Shown here piece by piece: positions 7,695 to 15,616 of a stretch of 32,323 nt of DNA. The position numbers and the translations under genes were made by a program. Below the pieces are notes generated by a model. It made no database searches, was not told the origin of the DNA, and was given only the letters and a program-made list of their open reading frames with translations. The DNA is taken from assembly GCA_027081145.1 (NCBI GenBank), contig JALWLB010000166.1:1-32323 (forward strand), given 5' to 3'. Numbering within the stretch: position 1 is the first letter of the stretch; every line of letters starts with the position of its first letter. This DNA comes from Campylobacterales bacterium (GTDB lineage Bacteria; Campylobacterota; Campylobacteria; Campylobacterales; QNZT01).

Positions 7695-9577
7695 TTTATA
7701 CTACACTCAACAAAAAAAGAGTTTGCAAAAAAGGGAAATTGACCATTTTCTATGATACCTTTAAATGCCAATGGTTCACTAAAAAGCTCATATCGTTCAT
7801 TATCAAAATTCGGAGCGGACATTAACATCTCTTCACTACTCGGTAAATAGTCATCACTATACATTTCAAATGGCATTTTATAATCAGGATGAGGATAATA
7901 AAACTTTAAACTCTCAAACCCCGCACTCTTAAGTAAATGTTCCAGCTCAAGCTTTCCAAATGTTCTCACTGTATCGTTTCCTACATATCCTGTGATACTA
8001 TCAAACTCTTTACCGGTATGATCCTCCTTTGCCCCTGCAAAATATTTAAGTCCAAATCTATTTTCTATCGCTAAAAGCAGTTTTCCATCTTCGTTAAGAT
8101 ATGACTTTATATTTTTTAAAAACTCTTTATATGGTTCTTTTGTTTTGGTAAAACTACCTGCATACTCCAACACACCTATCAATGTCACATAATCAAACTT
8201 ATGATCAAGTTTTATATCATTCAAATTGCCAACAATTATTTCAAGATTGTCATACTCTCTGTTTCGCTCAAAATTAATTGTTGATCTACGCTTGGAAAGT
8301 TCTACAACTTTTACGGTTTGCACTCTCTTACATAAAAGTCCTGTAATTGCACCACACCCTCCACCAATTTCCAATAAAGTAGAGTCTTTTTTAAATGGAT
8401 ACCAATTTAAAATATTTTGACGGATGGGAGATAAATTTTTCAAAATTAACCATCTATTATCATGTAATAATATTTTTTCATAATCATCTTCAGTTCTACA
8501 AACTTCCAATAAATTTTCATACATAACAAATTTATTTACAACTGACTGATTATAATAGACAGACAAATCTTTTGGTTTTACTAGCTTAAATTGATACTCA
8601 TCCATTTGATCTATTAGTAAAAGTACTGGATCATAAGATAATAAAACATCATTCACATTGATATTATTAGCTAAAACTTTTAATCTTTGTTGATAGTCTT
8701 GAGAAAAAATAGGTTTATGAACTAATGCATGATAAAGCAAACTTACAAAATATAATCTATCATTTGGTCGATAAAATCCTTTAGAGTCTAATACACGCTC
8801 TTGAAGTAACAATCTCGCAAATTTTTCATCATAGTAATCATCCCCAACATAGCGAAAATCAAATAACACCTCTTCCCCATCAATCACAATTCGATAATGC
8901 ACTCTATATGGTTCTAAAAAAACTTTTTTAGCATTTGTTAAATAAATCACTTCATCAAGATTTTCAACTAAAAGATCTATATCTCCATGTTCAGCCATTG
9001 TATATTCATCAAACAAACATTCAAAATTTCGCATCACAATATATTTTGTAAATCTATTAAGATAATCAAAAAGCTTTTCTATACTTTCCCAACCATTTGC
9101 ACCAACAATATCTTGATTAAAGTTATTGAAATTTACTGCATCACTTGTAACATTTTTAAAAAAATCATAATGTTTACCAAAAAGTAAACTTAAATCATGT
9201 TCACTCTCTAAAATATTGTTTGTAGCATGTATCTTATGACCACCTCCAGTCCAATTTCTATATTTTAATTTTAAATCAAACATATTAATATTAACAAGTT
9301 CTAATCCTCTGGAGGTTACTCTAGTTTGATATTTCGGTGCTATATCTTCAACAATAATACAAATAAATTCATCAGTACCACAATGAATCTCTTTATCCGA
9401 TCCATTAGGTAAATTTTGTCCATAAAATCTACTCAAGTTTTCAGAAAATTTTTCTTTAGACCATTGTATAGTATATATTCGCTTAATATTCATATATAAT
9501 TTTATATCATCTAATATATCATGTAGTTTATCTGTTGCATTACTCCATATTATAAATAGATGGATTTCAGCTAACAT
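7691..9577 (-). CDS. Multidomain SAM methyltransferase with N-terminal nucleotidyltransferase-like region
   Basis: A 628-residue cytosolic protein. The C-terminal third (about 390-628) is a class I SAM methyltransferase: LLEIGGGCGAITG (401-413) is the SAM loop, VKVVELSKRR the acidic strand, and FDYVTLIGVLEY with LLLAIENRFG the later strands. Residues 175-290 contain RNFECLF and GDIDLLVEN (198-206) plus VLFDFRY, which resemble a nucleotidyltransferase-type acidic active site. Residues 70-140 have GGGHKIHATNN followed by ESEHDLSLLFG, loosely like the His-containing segment of nucleoside diphosphate kinases. Sitting between wzt and the kinase/coiled-coil gene, it probably methylates, and perhaps otherwise modifies, the non-reducing end of the glycan to stop chain growth, as WbdD does. 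It starts 1 base after the wzt stop. The methyltransferase call is firm; the N-terminal calls are tentative. Confidence 0.72.
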   Translation of the reverse strand: MLAEIHLFIIWSNATDKLHDILDDIKLYMNIKRIYTIQWSKEKFSENLSRFYGQNLPNGSDKEIHCGTDEFICIIVEDIAPKYQTRVTSRGLELVNINMFDLKLKYRNWTGGGHKIHATNNILESEHDLSLLFGKHYDFFKNVTSDAVNFNNFNQDIVGANGWESIEKLFDYLNRFTKYIVMRNFECLFDEYTMAEHGDIDLLVENLDEVIYLTNAKKVFLEPYRVHYRIVIDGEEVLFDFRYVGDDYYDEKFARLLLQERVLDSKGFYRPNDRLYFVSLLYHALVHKPIFSQDYQQRLKVLANNINVNDVLLSYDPVLLLIDQMDEYQFKLVKPKDLSVYYNQSVVNKFVMYENLLEVCRTEDDYEKILLHDNRWLILKNLSPIRQNILNWYPFKKDSTLLEIGGGCGAITGLLCKRVQTVKVVELSKRRSTINFERNREYDNLEIIVGNLNDIKLDHKFDYVTLIGVLEYAGSFTKTKEPYKEFLKNIKSYLNEDGKLLLAIENRFGLKYFAGAKEDHTGKEFDSITGYVGNDTVRTFGKLELEHLLKSAGFESLKFYYPHPDYKMPFEMYSDDYLPSSEEMLMSAPNFDNERYELFSEPLAFKGIIENGQFPFFANSFFVECSIK

Positions 9578-9578
9578 C

Positions 9579-10859
9579 TTAATCTACTTCCTCTTGTATT
9601 TCTATTTGGCTGTTAATATCAAAATATCCAACAATGTTTTTTACATTAATAATATCCAACACAAGAATATGATATAGTCTCTCATAGACTACAAACTTAT
9701 CATTTACAAAACCTGAACATGCAAAAGTTAATAAATATTTTCCACTAGCAATATTTAAATTTTGGGTAAATGAAACTGTTATTCGCTGATTTTTTTCAAA
9801 AACACCTGTACTAATTTTTTCTATAGCTGTATTTGTTCCTGTGATCTCTTTTCCTACTAAGTCTCTTATTGTAACTGTAAAAATAGGCTCATTAACCTGT
9901 TCTAAAAATTTAATTTTCATTTTGAAAATAGATTTTTCATTGGCAAACAGTTTTTGGGTGATTTTTCCATCTTTATTGATTACACTTATATCAACAATTT
10001 CTACTTTACCGTTTCCATAGACTTCATAAACTTTACTTAATTCCAACTCTTTACACCAATTTGCATTTGACAGCATTAATAATCTATCATCAAATTTATG
10101 ATTATAAGATTCAACTTTAATATCATCTAATAATACTTTTTTATACTGATCAATAGCAATTTTAGGATCACCTTCAAACTGTATAGAACCATTTACTATA
10201 AAAACAACTTTGGAGCTAAATTGCAAAATAGCACCAATATCATGGCTAACTAATAAAATTGTAGTCCCTGTGCCTTGTAAATCTTTAAATTTTTTCATAC
10301 ATTTTGCCTGAAAATTCATATCCCCCACACTCAAAGCCTCATCCACTATCAAAACATCAGGTTCTACATTTATTGCTACTGAAAAAGCAAGTCTTGCAAA
10401 CATTCCAGAGCTATACATCTTTACTGGTTGATGAATAAACTCTCCAATATCAGCAAATTCTAAAATAGCATCTATCTTATCATCCATCTCCTCTTTGGAA
10501 AATCCCATAATGGTACCATTTAGATAAATATTTTCAACTCCTGTCATCTCTGGATTAAAACCAGCACCAAGTTCAAGCAAAGAAGCTATCTTTCCATTTA
10601 CTTGAACCTCTCCACTTGTAGGTGTCAGCACTCCGGTTATGATCTTTAGTAGTGTAGATTTTCCTGCACCATTTTTGCCAATAATTCCTACAGTTTCACC
10701 TTTTTTGATCTCAAAACTCACATCTTTTAAAGCATAAAAATCGTGATGATACTTTTTTTTAAAAGGATTTAGTGCCTCTTTTAGTCTATCAACTGGTTTA
10801 TCATATAGATGATAGATTTTAGTGAGATTTTTGACACTTATAGCTATATTATCATCCAT
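9579..10859 (-). CDS. wzt: O-antigen ABC transporter ATPase with C-terminal cargo domain
   Basis: The ATP-binding subunit of a Wzm/Wzt polysaccharide exporter, powering flipping of undecaprenyl-linked glycan across the inner membrane. The nucleotide-binding domain (1-240) shows Walker A GKNGAGKST, the signature MYSSGMFARLAFS, Walker B VLIVDEAL and the H-loop LLVSHD. Residues about 255-425 form an extra beta-rich domain, as in Wzt proteins that bind the modified terminus of finished chains (E. coli O9a), not in short KpsT/TagH-like ATPases. That domain fits the neighbouring chain-terminator candidates. The track starts at a GTG (10862), but the ATG at 10859 gives a TGATG junction with wzm and seems better. 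Which end group it recognises cannot be read. Confidence 0.92.
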   Translation of the reverse strand: MDDNIAISVKNLTKIYHLYDKPVDRLKEALNPFKKKYHHDFYALKDVSFEIKKGETVGIIGKNGAGKSTLLKIITGVLTPTSGEVQVNGKIASLLELGAGFNPEMTGVENIYLNGTIMGFSKEEMDDKIDAILEFADIGEFIHQPVKMYSSGMFARLAFSVAINVEPDVLIVDEALSVGDMNFQAKCMKKFKDLQGTGTTILLVSHDIGAILQFSSKVVFIVNGSIQFEGDPKIAIDQYKKVLLDDIKVESYNHKFDDRLLMLSNANWCKELELSKVYEVYGNGKVEIVDISVINKDGKITQKLFANEKSIFKMKIKFLEQVNEPIFTVTIRDLVGKEITGTNTAIEKISTGVFEKNQRITVSFTQNLNIASGKYLLTFACSGFVNDKFVVYERLYHILVLDIINVKNIVGYFDINSQIEIQEEVD

Positions 10860-11650
10860 CACAATACATCCGCAAAGTGTGGTCTAAGTCTTTTAAATGT
10901 TACAGCACCCAAAACAAAAATTACTCCAGTAACACTCCAAAAATAAGCCATCAATGTAAAATCTTCCCAAAACCATTTTCCATATATCAAACTATTTCGA
11001 TACCCCTCTATTATATAAAATAGTGGATTTAGCTTTATTAAAAATTGATACTTTTGAGGAACCATGCTCAATGACCAAAAAATAGGAGTTAACCAAAATC
11101 CAAACTGAAGAATCATATTTACAATTTGTCCTATATCTTTAAAAAAAATTACGATAGAAGAACTTATCCAAGAAAGTCCAAGCAATAAAATAAAAATAGC
11201 ACCCAAATAGTAAAATATCTGTATCCAGTAGATATTTGGCCAATATCCATAAACCATAAACATAGTAAACATAAAAAATATAAAAAACAGATGAACAACA
11301 AGTGCAGAAAAAAGTTTAATAATTGGCAAAATACTCACACGAAAGAGCACTTTTTTAACTAAAAAGCTATTTTCAACTATACTATTTGTTGCATTAGCTA
11401 AAGCATCTGCAAAGAAAAACCAAGGTATTATTCCAGCTATTAGCCATAATATAAACGGAAAATTATCCACTGGTTGAGCTTTAAATCCAACTTGAAAAAC
11501 AAACCAAAATATTAATATAGTTATAGTTGGCTGTATAAAAGCCCAAAGGATTCCAAGATAAGAGCCAAGATATCGCTGTTTAAAATCATTTTTAGTAAGT
11601 GAATATAAAAGTGCTCTATTTTGAAAAATCGCCTTTAAAAAACCTAGCAA
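10859..11650 (-). CDS. wzm: O-antigen ABC transporter permease
   Basis: An ABC-2 type permease of 263 residues with six predicted membrane helices (first near residues 33-53, last near 230-250). NDFKQRYLGSYLGILWAFIQPT is the typical N-terminal coupling region of Wzm/TagG/RfbA-type exporters. It forms the channel for lipid-linked glycan with Wzt. The start codon is TTG at 11650 with an AAGGAAG ribosome site; it overlaps the end of rfbB by 7 bases and meets wzt at TGATG, so expression of both subunits is coupled. Confidence 0.92.
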   Translation of the reverse strand: MLGFLKAIFQNRALLYSLTKNDFKQRYLGSYLGILWAFIQPTITILIFWFVFQVGFKAQPVDNFPFILWLIAGIIPWFFFADALANATNSIVENSFLVKKVLFRVSILPIIKLFSALVVHLFFIFFMFTMFMVYGYWPNIYWIQIFYYLGAIFILLLGLSWISSSIVIFFKDIGQIVNMILQFGFWLTPIFWSLSMVPQKYQFLIKLNPLFYIIEGYRNSLIYGKWFWEDFTLMAYFWSVTGVIFVLGAVTFKRLRPHFADVL

Positions 11651-12795
11651 CCACTTCCTTTATTATATCTATTTAGATACCACTCAATAGTCTTTAAAAT
11701 CCCACTCTCAAAGTTCTCCTCAGCCTTCCAGCCAAGTTCATTTTCTATCTTTGTTGCATCTATCGCATATCTTCTATCATGTCCTGCACGATCTTGTACA
11801 AAAGTTATTAAACTTTTATAATTTTGAATGTTTAATTTTGAATTTTGAATGACTTTATTTGATGCAATAGGATAAACCTCATCCAATATTTCACATATTT
11901 TATTTACTATATATAGATTATCCCTCTCGTTTCTTCCACCTATATTATAGGTCTCTCCAGCTACTCCTACATGATAAGCCAAATCAATCCCTCTACAGTG
12001 ATCCTTGACATATAGCCAATCACGGATATTTTTACCATCACCATAAATTGGTATCGGATTTCCTTTTAGTGCATTTCTTATGATTGTAGGGATTAGTTTT
12101 TCATCATGCTGTTTTGGTCCATAGTTATTTGAACAGTTGGTTATGACAGTATTTAATCCAAAAGTGTGATGATAACTTCTTATTATCATGTCACTACTAG
12201 CTTTGGATGCACTATATGGAGAGTTTGGAGCATATGGAGTATCTTCACGAAACAATCCACTCTCACCAAGTGTTCCATAAACCTCATCAGTACTTATATG
12301 ATGAAATCTGCACTCTTCATAACCATCTTTATACTTAAAAGGTTTTTCCATCCAATAATTCTTAGCAACATCTACTAAAGTATAAGTTCCATTTACATTT
12401 GTCTCTATAAAAACACCTGGATTTTTTATAGAGTTATCTACATGAGATTCTGCTGCAAAGTGGATAACACCTCTTATATCATACTCATCAAATATCTTTT
12501 GCACAAGCTCTCTATCTCTTATATCACCTTGTATAAATGTATAATTTTTATGATTTTCAACCTCTTTTAAATTTTCCAAATCCCCAGCATAAGTTAAAAG
12601 ATCAAGGTTTATTACATGATATCTATCATACTTATCCAAAAAGTAAGGAACAAAATTACTTCCTATAAATCCTGCACAACCGGTTAGTAAGATAGTTTTG
12701 AGTTGTGAGTTTTGTCCTCGTTCCTGCGGAGTTGTCGCTTCGCTTGGACGAGTTTTGAGTTGTGAATTTTGAGTTTTGAGTTTATTGTTTTGCAT
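11644..12795 (-). CDS. rfbB: dTDP-glucose 4,6-dehydratase with repeat-derived extra segments
   Basis: An extended SDR enzyme that converts dTDP-glucose to dTDP-4-keto-6-deoxyglucose. The NAD-binding GCAGFIGSN, HISTDEVYG and the YSASK catalytic Tyr/Lys are present, as is FVQDRAGHDRRYAID. At 383 residues it is about 40 longer than usual. The excess is a 33-residue N-terminal leader of low complexity (KLKTQNSQLKT, PSEATTPQERGQNSQLKT) and about 13 residues (NKVIQNSKLNIQN) in the loop before LITFVQDR. Both are encoded by the heptamer repeat DNA found around the S23 gene. No ATG, GTG or TTG lies in frame between codon 1 and TILLTGCAG, so the leader is probably translated. The gene overlaps the S23 gene by 14 bases. 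The enzyme call is secure; effects of the additions are unknown. Confidence 0.95.
   Translation of the reverse strand: MQNNKLKTQNSQLKTRPSEATTPQERGQNSQLKTILLTGCAGFIGSNFVPYFLDKYDRYHVINLDLLTYAGDLENLKEVENHKNYTFIQGDIRDRELVQKIFDEYDIRGVIHFAAESHVDNSIKNPGVFIETNVNGTYTLVDVAKNYWMEKPFKYKDGYEECRFHHISTDEVYGTLGESGLFREDTPYAPNSPYSASKASSDMIIRSYHHTFGLNTVITNCSNNYGPKQHDEKLIPTIIRNALKGNPIPIYGDGKNIRDWLYVKDHCRGIDLAYHVGVAGETYNIGGRNERDNLYIVNKICEILDEVYPIASNKVIQNSKLNIQNYKSLITFVQDRAGHDRRYAIDATKIENELGWKAEENFESGILKTIEWYLNRYNKGSGC
11821..11852. repeat. Heptamer repeat patch inside rfbB
   Basis: This 32-base patch reads, on the plus strand, as consecutive heptamer-like units (GAATGTT, TAATTTT, GAATTTT, GAATGA). It is the same kind of sequence as in the arrays beside the S23 gene. 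It codes for the extra loop KVIQNSKLNIQN in RfbB, where family members have a short turn. Confidence 0.6.
12695..12786. repeat. Heptamer repeat block with GC-rich hairpin core at the rfbB start
   Basis: Two 20-base direct repeats (12695-12714 and 12752-12771, 19 of 20 identical, starting gttttgagttgtga) flank a GC-rich core at 12715-12751. Further GAGTTTT units run to 12786. The core carries imperfect inverted arms (ctcgttcc and ggacgag) around a 20-base loop and is clearly richer in GC than its surroundings. The block encodes the N-terminal extension of RfbB and the last codons of the S23 gene overlap its end. Confidence 0.75.
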
Positions 12796-13156
12796 TATTT
12801 AGCCTCTCTTGTGATGTTTTAACTATTGATGTTAATAGTTTTATAATTTCATCTATGTCACTCATTAAACTTTTTGTATGCTCTTTTGTTGCATCCAAAT
12901 ATCCTGTTGAGATCAACAATTTTATCCAATATTTAGTCTCTCTAGCCTCTTTATTTGCAATTGACATTTTAGATATAAAATCTTTTTTACTCTGTGCTGC
13001 AATAGACTCATTTATATTTGCCCCTATTGATGTTCCGCTTCTTAAAAGCTGTTTTGATAAAACATACTCTTTTTTTTCATCACGCAAATATTTATATACA
13101 TTTACAACTCTCACAGAAAAATTAAAACTCTTCTTTAATGTAATATTACTACTCAT
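12782..13156 (-). CDS. S23/four-helix-bundle protein (23S rRNA intervening-sequence family)
   Basis: A 124-residue protein of the S23 (PF05635-type) four-helix-bundle family. Recognisable features are FSVRVVNVYKYL, LSKQLLRSGTSIGANINES, QSKKDFISKMSIANKEARE and TKYWIKLLISTGYL. Relatives are found in 23S rRNA intervening sequences, as the Avd accessory protein of diversity-generating retroelements, and as lone genes often inside polysaccharide loci; the role of the lone forms is unknown to me. It splits the rfbACD and rfbB genes, and both flanks are heptamer repeats. The ATG at 13156 lies inside the last 28-bp repeat and lacks a Shine-Dalgarno site; it overlaps the stop of a repeat-encoded micro-ORF. 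The stop overlaps the rfbB start by 14 bases. No template/variable repeat or reverse transcriptase was seen. Confidence 0.88.
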   Translation of the reverse strand: MSSNITLKKSFNFSVRVVNVYKYLRDEKKEYVLSKQLLRSGTSIGANINESIAAQSKKDFISKMSIANKEARETKYWIKLLISTGYLDATKEHTKSLMSDIDEIIKLLTSIVKTSQERLNNAKQ

Positions 13157-13293
13157 AATTCAAAACTCATCACTCACAACTCATAATTCAAAACTCATCA
13201 CTCACAACTCATAATTCAAAACTCATCACTCACAACTCATAATTCAAAACTCATCACTCACAACTCATAATTCAAAATTCATCACTCACAACT
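13154..13293. repeat. Five tandem 28-bp repeats between rfbD and the S23 gene
   Basis: Five head-to-tail 28-base units (13154-13181, 13182-13209, 13210-13237, 13238-13265, 13266-13293) are identical except for one base in the last, and a partial sixth copy runs to about 13310 inside the end of rfbD. On the minus strand each unit is four degenerate heptamers: GAGTTGT, GAGTGAT, GAGTTTT, GAATTAT. Each unit also holds two micro-ORFs, MSCE and MSFEL (MNFEL in one unit), whose stops and starts overlap as TGATG and ATGA. There are no spacers, so it is not a CRISPR array. Confidence 0.95.
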
Positions 13294-14156
13294 CATAACC
13301 CATCACTCATAATTTTATCAATGCAATCAAAAAGAGAATCTTTCCAATAAGGCACTCTTATACCAAAATCTTTTTTAATTTTTGATTTATTTAGTACACT
13401 ATAGTATGGTCTTTTAGCTGGTGTTGGATACTCATAAGTCTCAATTGGATTGATCTTACATGATAATTTAGCCAATCGCATAATCTCTTTTGCAAAATCG
13501 TACCAACTAAGTACTCCTTCATTGGAGTAGTGATAGATTTTTGGAGTTGAGTTTTTAATTTTTGGAACTATTTCTAAAATAGTTTTTGCCAAATCTTTTG
13601 CATAAGTTGGAGATCCTATTTGATCATAAATAACACCTAACTCATCTTTTTCTTGCCCAAGTTTTAGCATTGTTTTTACAAAATTAGATCCATAACTACT
13701 ATAGAGCCATGAAGTACGAATGATGATACTATTTGCTGGAGCAATTTTTAGCATTGCCCTTTCTCCATCAAGTTTTGTTTTTCCATAAACTCCTTGTGGA
13801 TTTGTAATATCATCTTCTTTATATGGCTTATAATTTGTACCTTCATATACATAATCTGTTGAGATATGAATCAGTTTTATATTTCTCTCTTTTGAGATAA
13901 CACTAAGATTTTTTACCGCTACATGATTGATCTCATTTGCCAAAGATTGTTCAACCTCAGCTTTATCAACTGCTGTATATGCTGCACAATTTACAATTAC
14001 TTCAATTTTATTATCATGTAGAAAATCTTTTAAAGCTTTTTGATTTTGTATATCAACTATTTTCCTATTTGCAAAATAGAAATTTTTACTATCAACTAAG
14101 CTTTTGATTTCACTTCCAAGCTGACCATCTGCTCCAGTAACTAATATATTAGGCAT
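13293..14156 (-). CDS. rfbD: dTDP-4-dehydrorhamnose reductase
   Basis: An SDR-type reductase for the last step of dTDP-L-rhamnose synthesis (287 residues from the chosen start). Visible motifs are ILVTGADGQLGSE for NADPH binding, NCAAYTAVDKAE, STDYVYEG, the YGKTK catalytic Tyr/Lys, and RTSWLYSSYG. The track begins 12 codons earlier, inside rfbC. The ATG at 14156 gives the standard N-terminus [11 protein letters not shown] and an 8-base overlap with rfbC, so I prefer it. The C-terminal codons (IMSDGL) are built from the same repeat DNA that follows, so the original end of the protein was probably replaced. The stop codon overlaps the first ATG of the micro-ORF chain. Confidence 0.94.
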   Translation of the reverse strand: MPNILVTGADGQLGSEIKSLVDSKNFYFANRKIVDIQNQKALKDFLHDNKIEVIVNCAAYTAVDKAEVEQSLANEINHVAVKNLSVISKERNIKLIHISTDYVYEGTNYKPYKEDDITNPQGVYGKTKLDGERAMLKIAPANSIIIRTSWLYSSYGSNFVKTMLKLGQEKDELGVIYDQIGSPTYAKDLAKTILEIVPKIKNSTPKIYHYSNEGVLSWYDFAKEIMRLAKLSCKINPIETYEYPTPAKRPYYSVLNKSKIKKDFGIRVPYWKDSLFDCIDKIMSDGL

Positions 14157-14724
14157 ATATCTCTTCAAGTTTCTCTTTAAATATCTCTGCATCTTTTAAA
14201 AGAGGCTGTAACTTATCTTTGCTTGAGAGTTTAAGTTTATCTAATGGCAATTTCCAATCAATTGCAATAGTTGGATCATCAAATATAATTCCTCTATCAT
14301 GCTCTTTAGAGTAATAGTTATCAACCTTATAAGCCAACACCGCATACTCACTCAAAACTACAAATCCATGAGCAAACCCTTTTGGGATAAATAGTTGATA
14401 CTTATCCTCTCCAGATAACTCAACTGCAACATGTTTACCAAATGTAGGACTATCTTTTCTGATATCTACTGCCACATCTAACACTCTTCCTTTAGTAACT
14501 CTTACAAGTTTTGTTTGAGCAAATGGAGGTAGTTGATAATGAAGCCCTCTTAAAACTCCATGCAAACTTTCAGACTCATTATCTTGAACAAAGTTTATTT
14601 TAAATCCTAAAAACTCTTCAAGTTTATCTTCTCTAAATACTTCAACAAAATAGCCTCTACTATCACCATGAATTGTTGGTTTACAAATAAATACATCTGG
14701 AATTTCAGTTCTTACAAAATTCAT
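14149..14724 (-). CDS. rfbC: dTDP-4-dehydrorhamnose 3,5-epimerase
   Basis: A cupin-fold epimerase of 191 residues, normal for RfbC, which inverts C3 and C5 of dTDP-4-keto-6-deoxyglucose. [12 protein letters not shown], the catalytic-His motif [25 protein letters not shown] and [12 protein letters not shown] are all present, and the Tyr of [16 protein letters not shown] is the expected acid. It overlaps rfbA by 20 bases and rfbD by 8, so the three are translated as one unit. Confidence 0.95.
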   Translation of the reverse strand: MNFVRTEIPDVFICKPTIHGDSRGYFVEVFREDKLEEFLGFKINFVQDNESESLHGVLRGLHYQLPPFAQTKLVRVTKGRVLDVAVDIRKDSPTFGKHVAVELSGEDKYQLFIPKGFAHGFVVLSEYAVLAYKVDNYYSKEHDRGIIFDDPTIAIDWKLPLDKLKLSSKDKLQPLLKDAEIFKEKLEEIYA

Positions 14725-15601
14725 CTTTCTCCTTTGCTCTTTTGATTAAATATTTTCCATATTGGCTCTTTTTAAGAGGTCTTGCCAACTCTAAAACCTC
14801 CTCTTTTGTTATATAATCCATCTCATAGGCTATCTCTTCTATACAAGCTACTTTTAAACCTTGTCTTTTTTCGATTGTTTGTATATAGTTTGATGCTTCT
14901 AATAAACTATCGTGTGTACCAGTATCTAACCATGCAAAACCTCTACCCATCAACTCTACTTTTAAACTCTCTTTTTTTAAATACTCTTCATTAACTGAAG
15001 TTATCTCTAACTCTCCTCTTTCACTTGGTTTTATACTTTTAGCTATATCAACCACATCATTTGTATAAAAGTATAATCCAGTAACTGCATAGTTACTTTT
15101 GGGCTCTTTAGGTTTTTCTTCGATGCTTACTACATTACCACTACTATCAAACTCAGCAACTCCATACCTATTTGGATCACTCACATAGTAGCCAAAAACA
15201 ACTGACTTTTTTTCATTTTCAACTATCTTTATACTCTTTCTTAAAAGTTCAACCAAACCTTCACCATAAAAGATATTATCACCCAAAATCAAACATACAT
15301 CATCATCACCTATAAACTCTTCTCCAAGAATAAAAGCTTGAGCCAATCCATCTGGAGTTGGTTGCTCTATATATGAGAGTTTTAATCCAAGTTTTTCTCC
15401 ACTACCTAATAGAGTTTGAAATTTTGGCAAATCTTTTGGAGTTGAGATGATAAGAATATCTCTTATACCAGCCAACATCAAAACGGAGAGTGGATAATAG
15501 ATCATCGGTTTATCATAAACTGGCAATAACTGTTTAACCACCTCTTTTGTTAGAGGATAGAGCCTTGTACCACTTCCCCCTGCTAAAATAATGCCTTTCA
15601 T
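14705..15601 (-). CDS. rfbA: Glucose-1-phosphate thymidylyltransferase
   Basis: It makes dTDP-glucose from dTTP and glucose-1-phosphate, the first dedicated step to dTDP-rhamnose. The 298-residue length and motifs are standard: [18 protein letters not shown] (nucleotide loop), [33 protein letters not shown] and [13 protein letters not shown]. It is the first rhamnose gene, 15 bases after hisG, with no clear terminator or promoter in that gap, so the glycan operon may be read partly from upstream genes. Confidence 0.96.
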   Translation of the reverse strand: MKGIILAGGSGTRLYPLTKEVVKQLLPVYDKPMIYYPLSVLMLAGIRDILIISTPKDLPKFQTLLGSGEKLGLKLSYIEQPTPDGLAQAFILGEEFIGDDDVCLILGDNIFYGEGLVELLRKSIKIVENEKKSVVFGYYVSDPNRYGVAEFDSSGNVVSIEEKPKEPKSNYAVTGLYFYTNDVVDIAKSIKPSERGELEITSVNEEYLKKESLKVELMGRGFAWLDTGTHDSLLEASNYIQTIEKRQGLKVACIEEIAYEMDYITKEEVLELARPLKKSQYGKYLIKRAKEKDEFCKN

Positions 15602-15616
15602 ATTAACCTTTAATAA

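Noticed and set aside
12782-13156. Diversity-generating retroelement, because of the Avd-like protein
   Set aside because: No reverse transcriptase, template repeat or variable repeat in the window; a lone S23 protein fits better.
12855-13214. 119-residue plus-strand ORF over the S23 gene and repeats
   Set aside because: Antisense to a recognisable S23 family protein; its C-terminus is repeat translation (LITHNS type), so it is a shadow.
13154-13293. Possible CRISPR array
   Set aside because: The 28-base units are directly adjacent with no spacers, and no cas gene is present; it is a tandem repeat.
14157-14192. Upstream ATG for rfbD
   Set aside because: Adds a basic 12-residue leader that is only rfbC coding sequence in another frame; ATG at 14156 gives the canonical [11 protein letters not shown].
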